A DNA stretch of 64,000 nucleotides from Jaapia argillacea MUCL 33604 (taxonomy: Eukaryota > Basidiomycota > Agaricomycetes > Jaapiales > Jaapiaceae). Shown here piece by piece: positions 51,452 to 62,457 of this stretch (positions are counted from its first letter, which is position 1; every line of letters starts with the position of its first letter). The DNA lies in the NCBI GenBank assembly GCA_000697665.1, contig KL197709.1, positions 1,095,980-1,159,979 of the forward strand. Reading direction: 5' to 3'. Under the pieces are notes generated by a model. The model was not told the DNA's origin. It saw nothing but the letters and a program-made list of their open reading frames with translations, and ran no database searches. Made by a program: the position numbers and the translations under genes.

Positions 51452-52578
51452 TCAGCTCTCGACATCACTGCCCGTCGTTCCTACAGGATTTGCTGCAGAT
51501 AGCTTCTTTTTCTTCTTGCGTTTTCGCTTTTTCTTGGGACTTCCATCGACCACGTGGCCATTGATTGCGGGCGGGCCATTCAGATTAAGAATGGGAAGTC
51601 CGGTCAAAGGATCCGCTGGTATTGAGCTTGAAGAAAGGGTTGGGGTTCCTTTGCTTGGTGAAGGGGGGAGGATGTGACTCGGACCTGTAGACGACTGGTC
51701 AAGCTTTGGATGAGATCACATGCAGTAACCACGCACCGGAAAGGATCCCATAAGTGGGAGGTGGCGATGAAGAGGTGGCGTCTGGTAGATGGGGCGTATG
51801 GATTTTCGGTGAGGCTGATCCACTGTCGTGGTTAGGGTCGTGGAGTTGTCTTTGGGAGACGTCGGGCGCGACGCCAGCGGCCCCGTGTGTTCGCTTCCTT
51901 CTCTTCTTCTTTTCGGATGTAGGAGAGTGTACGTGGGGTTCTGATGGTAATTCCAGCGTCGTTGAAGAGGTAGCATCCTCGTCCCCCACAATTGTCTTGG
52001 CATAGGCAGCCAGATTGTCGCGTCCCGAGTGCTCGCCATGAACCAGGTGCTTTGGTGCAGGCGTAGGCGTGGGGAGCGGTGTGGGCAGACTAGTCAGTCT
52101 TTCTCCCTTATGTTTCTTTCCCTTCTTCCCCCTACCACTGAAAACGTCAACTTTGGTCTTCTTGCGAATAGCACCAGCTCTGCTGTCTTCTTCGTCATCA
52201 GATGGAACTTCGGCTTTGGGGCCTTCTTCCTCCCGACTCCTCTTCTTTCCTTTGCCTCCTGTCAGTTGGCCTTTGAGTCGCATGGAATCACGCCCAGTTA
52301 TTCCACTCGACTCGGGAATTGGTGCGCCAACACCTAGCCTACCCCAAGGTCAACTGAGATCATGTGCCAAACCGTGATATTTGCTAGGCATACCTGGGAG
52401 GTTTTCGCATGTATTCTTGTAGCTCCTTGTCTGTATCGTGCTTTGGAAGCGAGGTAGAGTTCTTGAAGGAGGGCTTCATCCAGGATGATACGAGCTCCTG
52501 AGCAAAAGCCATGGACATGTCGATTTGAGCTTGGAGGCTTTCCGTGTCGATATCATCATACCCCTCCACATCTGCCAT
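51452..52578 (-). CDS. Lys-rich nuclear-type protein, DUF3245-like
   Basis: The N terminus MADVEGYDDIDTESLQAQID.. AFAQELVSSWM is followed by a spliced block LGVGAPIPESSG.. SMRLKGQLTGGKGKKRS. That layout resembles the DUF3245 group of small nuclear proteins, whose function is not established. The middle is rich in Lys, Asp and Glu with several possible nuclear localisation signals (KKTKVDVFSGRGKKGKKHKG, SEKKKRRKRTHG), then Pro/Ser-rich text. A final exon ends in a strongly basic run KKKRKRKKKKKLSAANPVG. Four exons, about 300 residues. The family call is tentative. It shares a 240-bp divergent promoter with the Gemin2-like gene. Confidence 0.6.
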
Positions 52579-52818
52579 AGTAGCTAGCAGTATGCTGAAG
52601 TAGGTTGGGGAGTGTAAGATTGTATGGGGATACGGTCGCAAGTATCAGGGGGTCGACATGTGTGTCGGGGAGAGCATCAAGTCGGTTTCCAGTTGAAAGT
52701 GAAGTTTGAAGTCCGATCAGACTCGACGAGCCTTGTCATCTGTGTCACGTTCGTTGACTTGTCGAGGGAGCACTGAACCCTCCAGTTACACATTGCTTGA
52801 CTGGCCATCGAATTTCTA

Positions 52819-54164
52819 ATGTCTAGCGGTAACAAACGGAAAAGAGATGAGGAAGACTCCGACTACGAGGATCCTGTCCCAGGAAGACAAATCCTACCAG
52901 TCGCCAATCTCCCTGATGATTACAATGGGCCCATCACAGATGGACTGCAGTATCTGTTCACCGTTCGGTAACGAATCAACTGATGTATGTTCCTCATTCA
53001 ACTAACTTGTCTTTCCTAGGCGTGACGCTCGTCGGCTGCCTCATACTGTTCGAGCTGCCAATCCTTACGAGGTTCCGGAGGTACCTCGTCCAAAACTCAA
53101 CACAGAGCCGCAACGGCATCCCTCCTTGCCCTCAGACGAATGGCGAGATATATTCGTAACGCGGTTCAAGAACTTTCGCAAGGTGAGTCTTTCTGCTATT
53201 CCATCTTCGACACGGTTCTGAATTCAGGTTAGAATGTGATGCAACCAACAATCCACGTACACATCCCCCACAACAGAAAACAAAAACTCCTACCTGATAG
53301 GAACGAACGAGATTTATGGTGGGAGTTCATTGCTGGTAGCCCCGAATCTGTCTGGAACCGCCCAAAGAAACAGAAACAACCCAGAAATCGGCATCCTTAT
53401 CGACCCAAGGGTATGCGTGCGTTCTCTGAAGAAAGCTACGCATCAGAGGTGAGGGACGCATCATTTAGTAGGGAAGAGGAACCTTTCGCCTCCGCTGCAG
53501 CATCCGAGGAGTTTTCTATCGGGCTTCGTGCAACTGAGGATCGTAATCCTGGCAATTCCAGCGCGGATCGGACTCCTTCAGATACACTGCCAACACCTCG
53601 AACCACTCCTTTCCCCTCTGTCCCTCAAGAACTCACTCCCGCCTCGGACATCCATGAAGGTAACACGAGGTTGGTGCCTCGAGAACCTGTACCCCAACTT
53701 CTGAGTCCCATCGACCACGTATGTGAAAGAATCCTCATCATTCATTTGGATTGCTCTAATTCCTTTCACAGAGTCTCGCCATCCATCTATTGATGTACTT
53801 CACAAACTGGATGAACCATTATCTACGGCATTCCGAAGATACGGCCAATCGTTTGACAGACGTTCACGCACGATGGATCTTTGCCCTTCTCACCCGGATT
53901 GAAGACGACCTCTGCGCCGACGACATGAGTTTGTTGCGAAACCTTGCTCGTGCCTGCACAGGCTTGGTGAAAGAACATGTTTGGAAGAAGTCACTCTTGG
54001 CGAGCGCCGGGGTTGGTCAGGAGGAAACTCGGACTTCTGAGCCATTAATGGGGGAGCGCTCATGTTGGATGATTATAGCTGCTATCGTTGGTGTTTGGGG
54101 CCAGAGAGATTTATGGATGGATGCGGAGTCCATGCTGGCAGGTATCGCATCAGAGGTGCCGTGA
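52819..54164 (+). CDS. Gemin2/Brr1-like snRNP assembly protein
   Basis: Similar to the SMN-interacting Gemin2 family (yeast Brr1), which helps to assemble Sm-core snRNPs. MSSGNKRKRDEEDSDYED is followed by ILPVANLPDDYNGPITDG and LQYLFTV, continued after an intron by RRDARRLPHTVRAANPYE, which is the family N-terminal Sm-binding segment. The middle contains LPSDEWRDIFVTRFKNFRK and a long disordered insertion. The helical C-terminal domain has SLAIHLLMYFTNWMNHYLRH and HARWIFALLTRIEDDLCADD, then MIIAAIVGVWGQRDLWMD. It ends at 54164. Four exons. The assignment rests on motif layout, not alignment, so I give moderate confidence. Confidence 0.75.
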
Positions 54165-54580
54165 TGGGACTAAATAAGGATGCAGATCTCTGCATTTGTT
54201 CCGAGCTGTACAGGGTTTTGGGTATTTTTTTTTCAACCTTGCCGTTGCTTCAGAGTGAAATGAAGTAAGTACCGTAACTTGTAGGTATTTTGGACCTTAT
54301 CAAGGCTGTGGTAGGGGCAGCCAAGGCCGTTGTTGTACCTCCGTTTCGTGTGCAACAAGCCGGGCTCTCATGTCGGGTATGTTGCCGGACGGCAGCGTGT
54401 GAAATTAGTGTGATCTCGCCTCAAAGTTTGCAAACTGTTTATAACAAGGGCCAGGGTCGACCGCTCGCCACCGCACTCCCTTTTTGCGTCGCAACCACGT
54501 TCATTTTCGCTTCAAGTTCTTCGTCTCTCTCTTCGACGACGCAATAATTTCCTAGACCACAGTCTCCTATAATCATCACG
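54165..54580. other. Intergenic region upstream of the Kre9-like gene
   Basis: About 415 bp. It should hold the terminator of the Gemin2-like gene and the promoter of the next gene. No exon recognised. Confidence 0.4.
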
Positions 54581-55286
54581 ATGCGCTCCACCTCTTTCGT
54601 CGCTGTTCTCTCCTTCGCCGCCTCCGCGTTGGCATACCAAGTTACATTCCCTACCGCTACCCAGGGATGGACCGTCACTGGCCCCAATATGTTGACCTGG
54701 AACCGCGTCAGCACCGACCCCACCAACTTCACGGCCCTTTTGACCAACCAGGTATGTCGCGCATATAGAGGGTTAAAAAGTACAAGGACAGCCGCTCATT
54801 GTTTTTTTGTAGGATCGATCGATCTTGCCCACCGACGAAGTTCTCGTTGCCTTCGTTGACGGCACCACTGGATCAGTCACCGTTAACGCGCCCAGCAACT
54901 CTTTCCCCATTGGCAGTGGTTTCCAAGTCAACTTGGTTCAGGACACGACGCATCTCTCCACCATCTATGCGCAGTCCAACCAGTTCAACATCACCCAGAG
55001 CACGGCTAGCGTCAGCTCCACCAAGTCTGGAGTGTCGACTCCCCCGTACGTCGCGTCTTTGCTGTCATCCGTTTTGTCACGGCGCTTATTATGACCGTTT
55101 TCTCTCAGGATTGCCAGCACTTTGACAGTCCCTGCAACTGTTACTGGCGCTGCCCCTGGAGGTCTTAACCCCACTACTTCCGACACCACCACTCAACCCA
55201 CTACCACGAGCGGTGCTCTCCCCGCTGCTGGGATGAACATCGCCCTCATGGGAGTTGCTGCTGTCCTCGTTGGTGTCTTTGCGTGA
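54581..55286 (+). CDS. Kre9/Knh1-like GPI-anchored wall protein
   Basis: Small secreted Ser/Thr-rich protein. The signal peptide MRSTSFVAVLSFAASALA is cleaved before YQVTFPTATQGWTVTGPNML, the start of the Ig-like domain found in the Kre9/Knh1 family (PF10342-like). The domain continues in the second exon with DEVLVAFVDGTTGSVTVNAP and VNLVQDTTHLSTIYAQSNQF. A Ser/Thr-rich stretch and a C-terminal hydrophobic tail (MNIALMGVAAVLVGVFA) form a GPI attachment signal. Three exons, about 195 residues. Such proteins are linked to beta-1,6-glucan or wall assembly in yeast; in basidiomycetes the role is less clear. Confidence 0.82.
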
Positions 55287-55794
55287 GGTATAGAAGCAGT
55301 TGCTGCATAATCCGTGTGCGCACGCTTGCCTCCCAAAAATCCTCCCACCATTTCTCTTTTTCTTTTTTGATGGTTAAATACTTGGACTTCGTTGTGTCTA
55401 CACCCCACCCTTGCGCACTCTGATTATCTTCTCCCGGACTTTGAACCCCATGGCTCCCTTGACCCCACGTCGCTCGTTTTAACACGCCTCGTCTAGATTA
55501 TTCAGTCCCACATTACACGTCGCGTTTGTAGAATTGTCCTGTTTGGTGAACGATTTTTCTTGCATTTTTGGACAAGTTTGCCGGTTACTTGTTTGTCTCT
55601 ATAAGTACGCCCATGTCTGGAATGTATCTCGAATAGGTGATTGCTCAAACGCTGCCGTGTAGTTCTAATGTGAAGTGTACCCTACGCGTTGTGTTTGCGC
55701 CAAGACGAAGCCAAGACAGTCGGTGATGTCCTCTGTTCCGATATCTAATCACATTGCTCATCTAATCTCAAGCGCACCTTACCAACCATCCACC
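55287..55794. other. Intergenic region between Kre9-like gene and QPRT
   Basis: About 510 bp. A short frame at 55675 runs into the QPRT start but its 5' part lacks features; the ATG at 55795 in caccatgtcc context was chosen as start. Confidence 0.4.
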
Positions 55795-57007
<1,213 letters not shown>

Positions 57008-57157
57008 ACGTCGTCGTGTATGCCGGCGGGAAAGAAGAAAGTGTAATTCTATCTCAGTGTATGCACTCGTCCAAAATACGATTCTACTCGGATAGATGGT
57101 GTAACTTCAGAATCTTTATTGTCTCACTTAAATTTACATGTGTTGGTTAACCCCATC

Positions 57158-58498
57158 TCAGGAAAGCCCGAATAACGCTAAAGCGTTCCCTCCCCTCACA
57201 CCATCTTTGGCTTCTTGGTCCCATCCTCTTACACCATCAATAGCTTCAAGGTTCTCCACCACACTCCTCCACTTTTCACTTTCATTAAGCGGAGGGAAGA
57301 AAGGATGATCAGTGCCAAACAATATCCTCTCACTCCCCTTCTTCCTCCCTTCGCCTCCAACACTCACCGAAACCGAAGCAGAAGAGCCAGGCTTATCAAA
57401 AGCCTCAGCTCTACCAATCACATCACTCACAAAACCCAACTCTTCCGAGCCATAAGCTACTGCGTCGAACCAGAGTTTAGACATGTACCAACGGGCGTCG
57501 TGTTTGAGACAGTGTTGGACTATTGGGTCGTGGTCGATACAGGAGGAGAGGCGGGAGGAGAGGAGGGGGAGTGTACCGCCTGAGTGGGCTAGGAGGATGT
57601 GGAGGGAGGGGTAGCGGTCTAGGATTCCGGAGAGGATTAGACGGGTTATTGCCTTGATGTGTTGAGGAATAAGTACTATGTTGGTAGATGGGTTGGGAGG
57701 GGGGAGGGGAGACGTACGACGGTGGTCTCGAAAGGAAAGCCGAGTGCGAGTGGCAAGACGTGACCATTCTCCCTCTCTCCCCATTCTTCTCCGTTACCGA
57801 CGCCATAATGGGGGTGCAAAAATATCACCAAACCAGCCTTCTCAATCGCCTCCCATACGAGTTCCAACTCTGGGTCGTCTAAGCCTTTGCCTATACCGCG
57901 GGTGCCGATGATGACGCCTTTGAGATGAGGGAGGGAGGATATTTGGGAGATGGTTGAGAGGATATGTGGGATTGGGATGGATGGTACTAGAGGGAGGAGA
58001 CCGAATGCGTATAGGCGGTTTAAGGAGGAGGAGGAGGGAAGGAGTGGGGAGGTTGAGCAGTAGGATTCGAGGTCTGTGTTTAGGTCTTGTGCGAGGGAGT
58101 GGGCTGTTGAGGGTGGGAGGAAGTCTAGCCATGGGTTTGCTGTGCTGTTCTCGTGATTTTTATTAGTGGGTGTTTTAGGGGACGTGTGGGGGTAGGTACC
58201 TTACGACGGAGATGTCGATGTCGTGTTTGTCCATGAATTTGAGTTTCTCTTCCCTGTCCCAGTACTACGCGTCTTTAGTGGAGTGGTGGAGGATGGAAGG
58301 GAGAGAGGGTACCTGGGGACCTACGGGTCTGCCTCCGCTTGGTTCATGGTCCAAAATCAAGAGGCGATCCTCTGTGTCGCCCGAGGGGGTCGTGCGTGAG
58401 AGGATACGAGGAACAGAGGTGCGCGATCGCAGGAGAGATGCGTAGCGAGGGAGGTACACGTGCGTGTGGATGTCCACCAGCAGCTTTTTAGCAGACAT
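57158..58498 (-). CDS. ACMSD-like amidohydrolase/decarboxylase
   Basis: Member of the amidohydrolase-2 family closest in motif to 2-amino-3-carboxymuconate-6-semialdehyde decarboxylase, which diverts the kynurenine-pathway intermediate away from quinolinate. The start MSAKKLLVDIHTHVYLPRY carries the HxH metal ligands. Further blocks are SGGRPVGPQ, YWDREEKLKFMDKHDID, TANPWLDFLPPSTAHSLAQD, LKGVIIGTRGIGKGLDDPE, KAGLVIFLHPHYGV (third His ligand region), ILLAHSGGTLPLLSSRL, and RILFGTDHPFF with the metal-binding Asp. It ends GNALALFGLS. Exons: start to about 58311, small exons near 58170-58260, then a long one to about 57720 and the last from about 57665. Related decarboxylases share these motifs, so the substrate is not proven. 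Confidence 0.85.
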
Positions 58499-58715
58499 GG
58501 CGACGGTTAGAGGGTATTGTCGACCAGGAGTCGTGGCGGATGGAAGCTGAGGAGCCGAGGAAGATAAGAGGTTGATCGGATGTACCTCGGGGGGATTAGA
58601 TTAGATTAGATCCAAGTCTGACATTTTCCCATTCCGTCCGCCGATCGCTTCAAGTTGGACACGAACGTTGCAAGTATCTTCCTTGACTCATCCTTCTCCT
58701 CCCGTCTCCCTCACA

Positions 58716-59828
58716 ATGCCAGTCCACACAATCACAGTCGATGCCATGTCAGTCCCAACCGTACTCACCATCGTCCATCCCCTCACACTCTCCGCAGCCT
58801 ATTCGACATGGACGGAACCCTCGTCGATTCCACCCAAGGCGTCGTCGGAGCTTGGCACACCTTTGCCGAAACATATCGCGACATAGACGTCAAAGAGATC
58901 CTCAACAGTGACTATTACCCTCTTTAACCATCCCATCATTCCCCTAACACCTCCCCGTCACGAGCTTCGCACGGAGTCCGAACAGTAGACAACCTCCAAA
59001 AATATTGTGGCATAACCGATCCTGACGAACTAGAAGTGAGTATCTCTCATCTACACCTTTATTTATCTCATGTAATGCGGTTGGCGTAGAGAGAAGCATG
59101 TAGATTCGAGATCGAGATTGTCAGAAATGCGAGTAAGAACGGGAATAAAGGCATAGTCCTCCTCCCGGGTGTACGCGACATCATGCTCGAGGTAACCCTC
59201 CCCTCCCTCCCGTCCCATCTAAACACACACTGACACTCAAACCTCATAGCTCGAACCCCACCGCCACCTGCCCAACCCATCCTGGGCAATCTGTACGTCC
59301 GCAACAAGAGACTACGCCTCAGCAGCAGTCAACATAGCAGGCGTACCAGTCCCCGACGTGTTCATAGCAGCTGAAGATGTAGAAAGGGGTAAACCATTGT
59401 TCGCCCCTCTCCTTTGATTCCCAAAACTAGAGTCGATCCTGATGCATTGTGTGTAGTCCCGATCCATACCTCTTGGGAGCGAAGAAATTAGGTGTACAAC
59501 CAGAGAGATGTAAGCACGCCGCACCGACCCCCCACGCAACTCACTCCAATCCTAACTTCGTACGTTTACCAGGCCTAGTAATAGAAGACGCCCCAGCCGG
59601 TATCAAGAGCGGCAAAGCAGCAGGCTCCAAAACTCTAGCATTGATCACGTCTCATACACGTGCACAAATGGAGGAATGTAAACCCGATTTCTTGGTTACT
59701 AACCTCGCTAGGTATGTCTTTTCCTTAAGTGTTCACTCGATGGGATTGGGGGGCTGATTCTGTGGTGTGCAAGTGTCGTGATGAGGAAGGTGGAGGGAGG
59801 GATTGAGGTTCGGATGGATGTGGTTTGA
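58716..59828 (+). CDS. HAD-superfamily phosphatase (DOG/GPP type)
   Basis: Small-molecule phosphatase similar to fungal 2-deoxyglucose-6-phosphate or glycerol-3-phosphate phosphatases. The first exon MPVHTITVDA splices to ILFDMDGTLVDSTQGVVGAW, giving motif I DMDGT with the nucleophile Asp. HGVRTVDNLQKYCGITDPDE and IVLLPGVRDIMLE follow. Motif II is in WAICTSATRDYASAA, the motif III Lys is likely in ERGKPDPDPYLLGAKKLGV, and motif IV is VIEDAPAGIKSGKAAG. It ends near VRMDVV. About eight short exons with several junctions still approximate. No signal peptide. Divergent from the ACMSD-like gene with 217 bp between them. Confidence 0.88.
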
Positions 59829-60069
59829 TAGATGGTATCTTATCCTTAATGATTTTTATGATCGAGCATGCGTTTCCGTACAATAGAGGACAGCATGTTT
59901 ATAGAGGGTCCCAATTGGACGCAGCAGCTAGAAGATGTAGAAGCACCAAATCACATCTCAGGAATAGTTAGTCAATAAACAACGATAGAGATAACAACAA
60001 AGCGTCCCTACAACGTCCACAAGCCCGAAAGTCAAGTAGAACAAGCACACGCAAAGCGTCACAACACAA

Positions 60070-62167
60070 TCAAACTAACATCCCCAGCACCAACGCCCCC
60101 ACCACAGCACCCACCACCCCCAAACCCCCCACTCTCACTCCACCTCCACCCCCATTCTTCCCCGACGAAGGAGTCCCTCCCTGACTGGCCGGCTCCCCAC
60201 TAATCCCCGTCCCGTTCCCACCCCCAACAAACACCACCACCAACCCAGGACTAGGCACACTAACACTACACCCCTCTTCACAACTCGTCTGCTCCACACC
60301 AGCTTGCGCCTCCCCTCCACCACTAGCCACAGGTTTCCCATCTCCCACACCCGCAAACGTCTGCCCCCCATACGAAATATTCGTCTTTTCGAGATTGGAA
60401 GGTGCCACCAGGAATTTAAACGTCACATTCTTCGACGCCGAAGAAGAGGAATTGAAAATGGATGCAGGGAGGGCGAAGGTGGCAGGTGTAGAAGAAGTGT
60501 TTGCAAAATTAACCAAAACGAGCCTGTTAAGGCTCCCCCCCTCTCCCGCATCATAAACCGCATACCCAGCAACGCTAACACCCTTATCCCCACTCCCACC
60601 CCCAACATCCAAATCCTCAACCACAACCCCCCCACTCCCATTCCCACTCCCCCCATTGAGCGCCTCAGCAACAACCATAAGCGCATAAAACGGCGGGCCA
60701 GTCGTCCACTCTTTGGGTCCAGGATTAAAAATGTTGTACGAGATGTTGGGTTCACGTGTATGGACGTAGGCCCCAGAGTAACCTACGCTGGCTAGTTGGA
60801 GGGCGTAGTCGATTATCCAGAGTGTGCCGGCTCCGAATGTGTCGGAGATTCCGGGGACGCCGCCGCATGATGCTGTGTTGAATTCGGACATTAGGATGGG
60901 TTTGGAGGAGAGGGCGAGTCCGGGGAGTTGCCAGGATGCTAGTGCTACGGCTAGTGGGGGGGGGAGGGGGTTAGGTGGGGGTGAGAAGCAGGGAGTAAGA
61001 CGAACTGGAGGAATGTTGGAGATAGACGTCCATCCCGAATTGGTATCCACCGAAACAGTTGTTCTGCGGGTAATGCTGTAACCTACATCCAGAGTCCGAA
61101 TCAAGGGTTAACAAAACAAGCACGAAATACATGAGGGAGGGATACATACGTCACGTATTTCAGTTCATTATGGAAAGCATCCAGCCAGCCTTGTTGGATT
61201 AACGTTGCTAAATCCCAATTACAACAAATGGTGGGTCCGGCGATGTTGGAGAGTGAGAGGATGTTGCCTGCTGATGTGTTTTGGAGGTGGGAGGAGGCGG
61301 TTTGGAAGTCCTGTTTGAGTTGATGTCATGAGAAGGGTGAAGTGAGACTCAGCGGGGGAGGGGAAGAGACCGACTGAGATGTAGTTTTGGACTGTGTAGT
61401 TTGCTAGGCCTGGTCGGTCGCCGTGTGAGGCGTACAAGTCAGGTTCCTGTGCCGCGTGTGAGGTTCAGTGGAGAGTCTTGGTGAGTGAGAGGGTATGACT
61501 TGCGTTACCGAGGAGGAATGCATCCAAGTAGTTTCCGAGGGCTTGTTCGGCGGAACCAGCCATCAGAGGCATGTCCGTACTATTCACATTTTGTAAATCC
61601 AATCCTAAGCACCATTCAGTTACTACAATGAACAAACACGACTCCGAACTAAAACAATCACACGCACCAACTAAATATCCTGCGCCACCTGCGCCAAGAC
61701 CTTGTGCGACGCCTTTCATGACATCCCACAACCCAGGGCCGAAATCCACGGGTTGGTTGTTGACGTTAGCGGTTGGGTCTGTGAGGTTGATCATTGGTGT
61801 AGTTTGGGAGGGGACGTAAGTGGAGTTGTCCATTGAATTTCCGCCTAGACGGAGACGGAGGGGGAGGGAGGATGGGGTGCGGGCTCGGAGGAGGGAGAGG
61901 TAGGATAGGAGGGCTGGAGGGATTGTGGAGGTTGAGTTGCCAACTGAAAGGGGGTTAGTTGGGATATAGATGGAGAGAGGAGGGAGGGAACGTACAGTAT
62001 ACATCGATGTAGCTCAACTCGAAACTGATTCCAAAAAAGTTGGGGGAGACTACGTGAGTGTTGGTCGGTGTGGACGGGATGGTCAAAGCGATCGGGTCGC
62101 TTCGTACACCGACATGACTGATTCCGAGAAGTAAAGAAGATAGAAGCAAAGTCGACAGGAAAGTCAT
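60070..62167 (-). CDS. Secreted GPI-anchored glycoside hydrolase, family GH79
   Basis: Beta-glucuronidase-type enzyme acting on side chains of extracellular glycans. A signal peptide (MTFLSTLLLSSLLLGISHVG) precedes VVSPNFFGISFELSYIDVY. RLRLGGNSMDNSTYVP, GYLVGLDLQNVNSTDMPLMA and FLLGN|EPDLYASHG follow: the Glu of NEPD is the acid/base by family precedent. KPILMSEFNTASCGGVPGIS supplies the nucleophile Glu (MSEFN). The C-terminal beta domain (from about NEPNISYNIFNPG) ends in a Gly-rich linker and a hydrophobic GPI tail (LGVVGAVVGALVLGMLV). The intron between the catalytic Asn and Glu is GC-AG (AAC|gcaagt..cacag|GAA); a GT alternative gives a stop. About seven exons. Confidence 0.88.
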
Positions 62168-62457
62168 GGTCGCGGTATTTTGGAACGACCGACCGCTAGC
62201 GGCGACGGTACCAACTTAGTTCGGGGAGTTAAAAAAGTGGAAGACGCTGTTTGTGTTGGTTCGTATGGCTATTCTGCCTTCGTGAGATTCGTGTCGGGTC
62301 GTAGACTATCGGTGGGAATGGGAATCCTGTGTGAGTGGAGGTCGGACCGAGGTGGCCACCTCCGCTCACAGTTCTCATTCTCCACGTTTCAACCCCTCCA
62401 GCGCCTCTGTCGACTTCAAGTCCTTGCCCCATCTCGTGAATCTATCTACCGCCGAAT

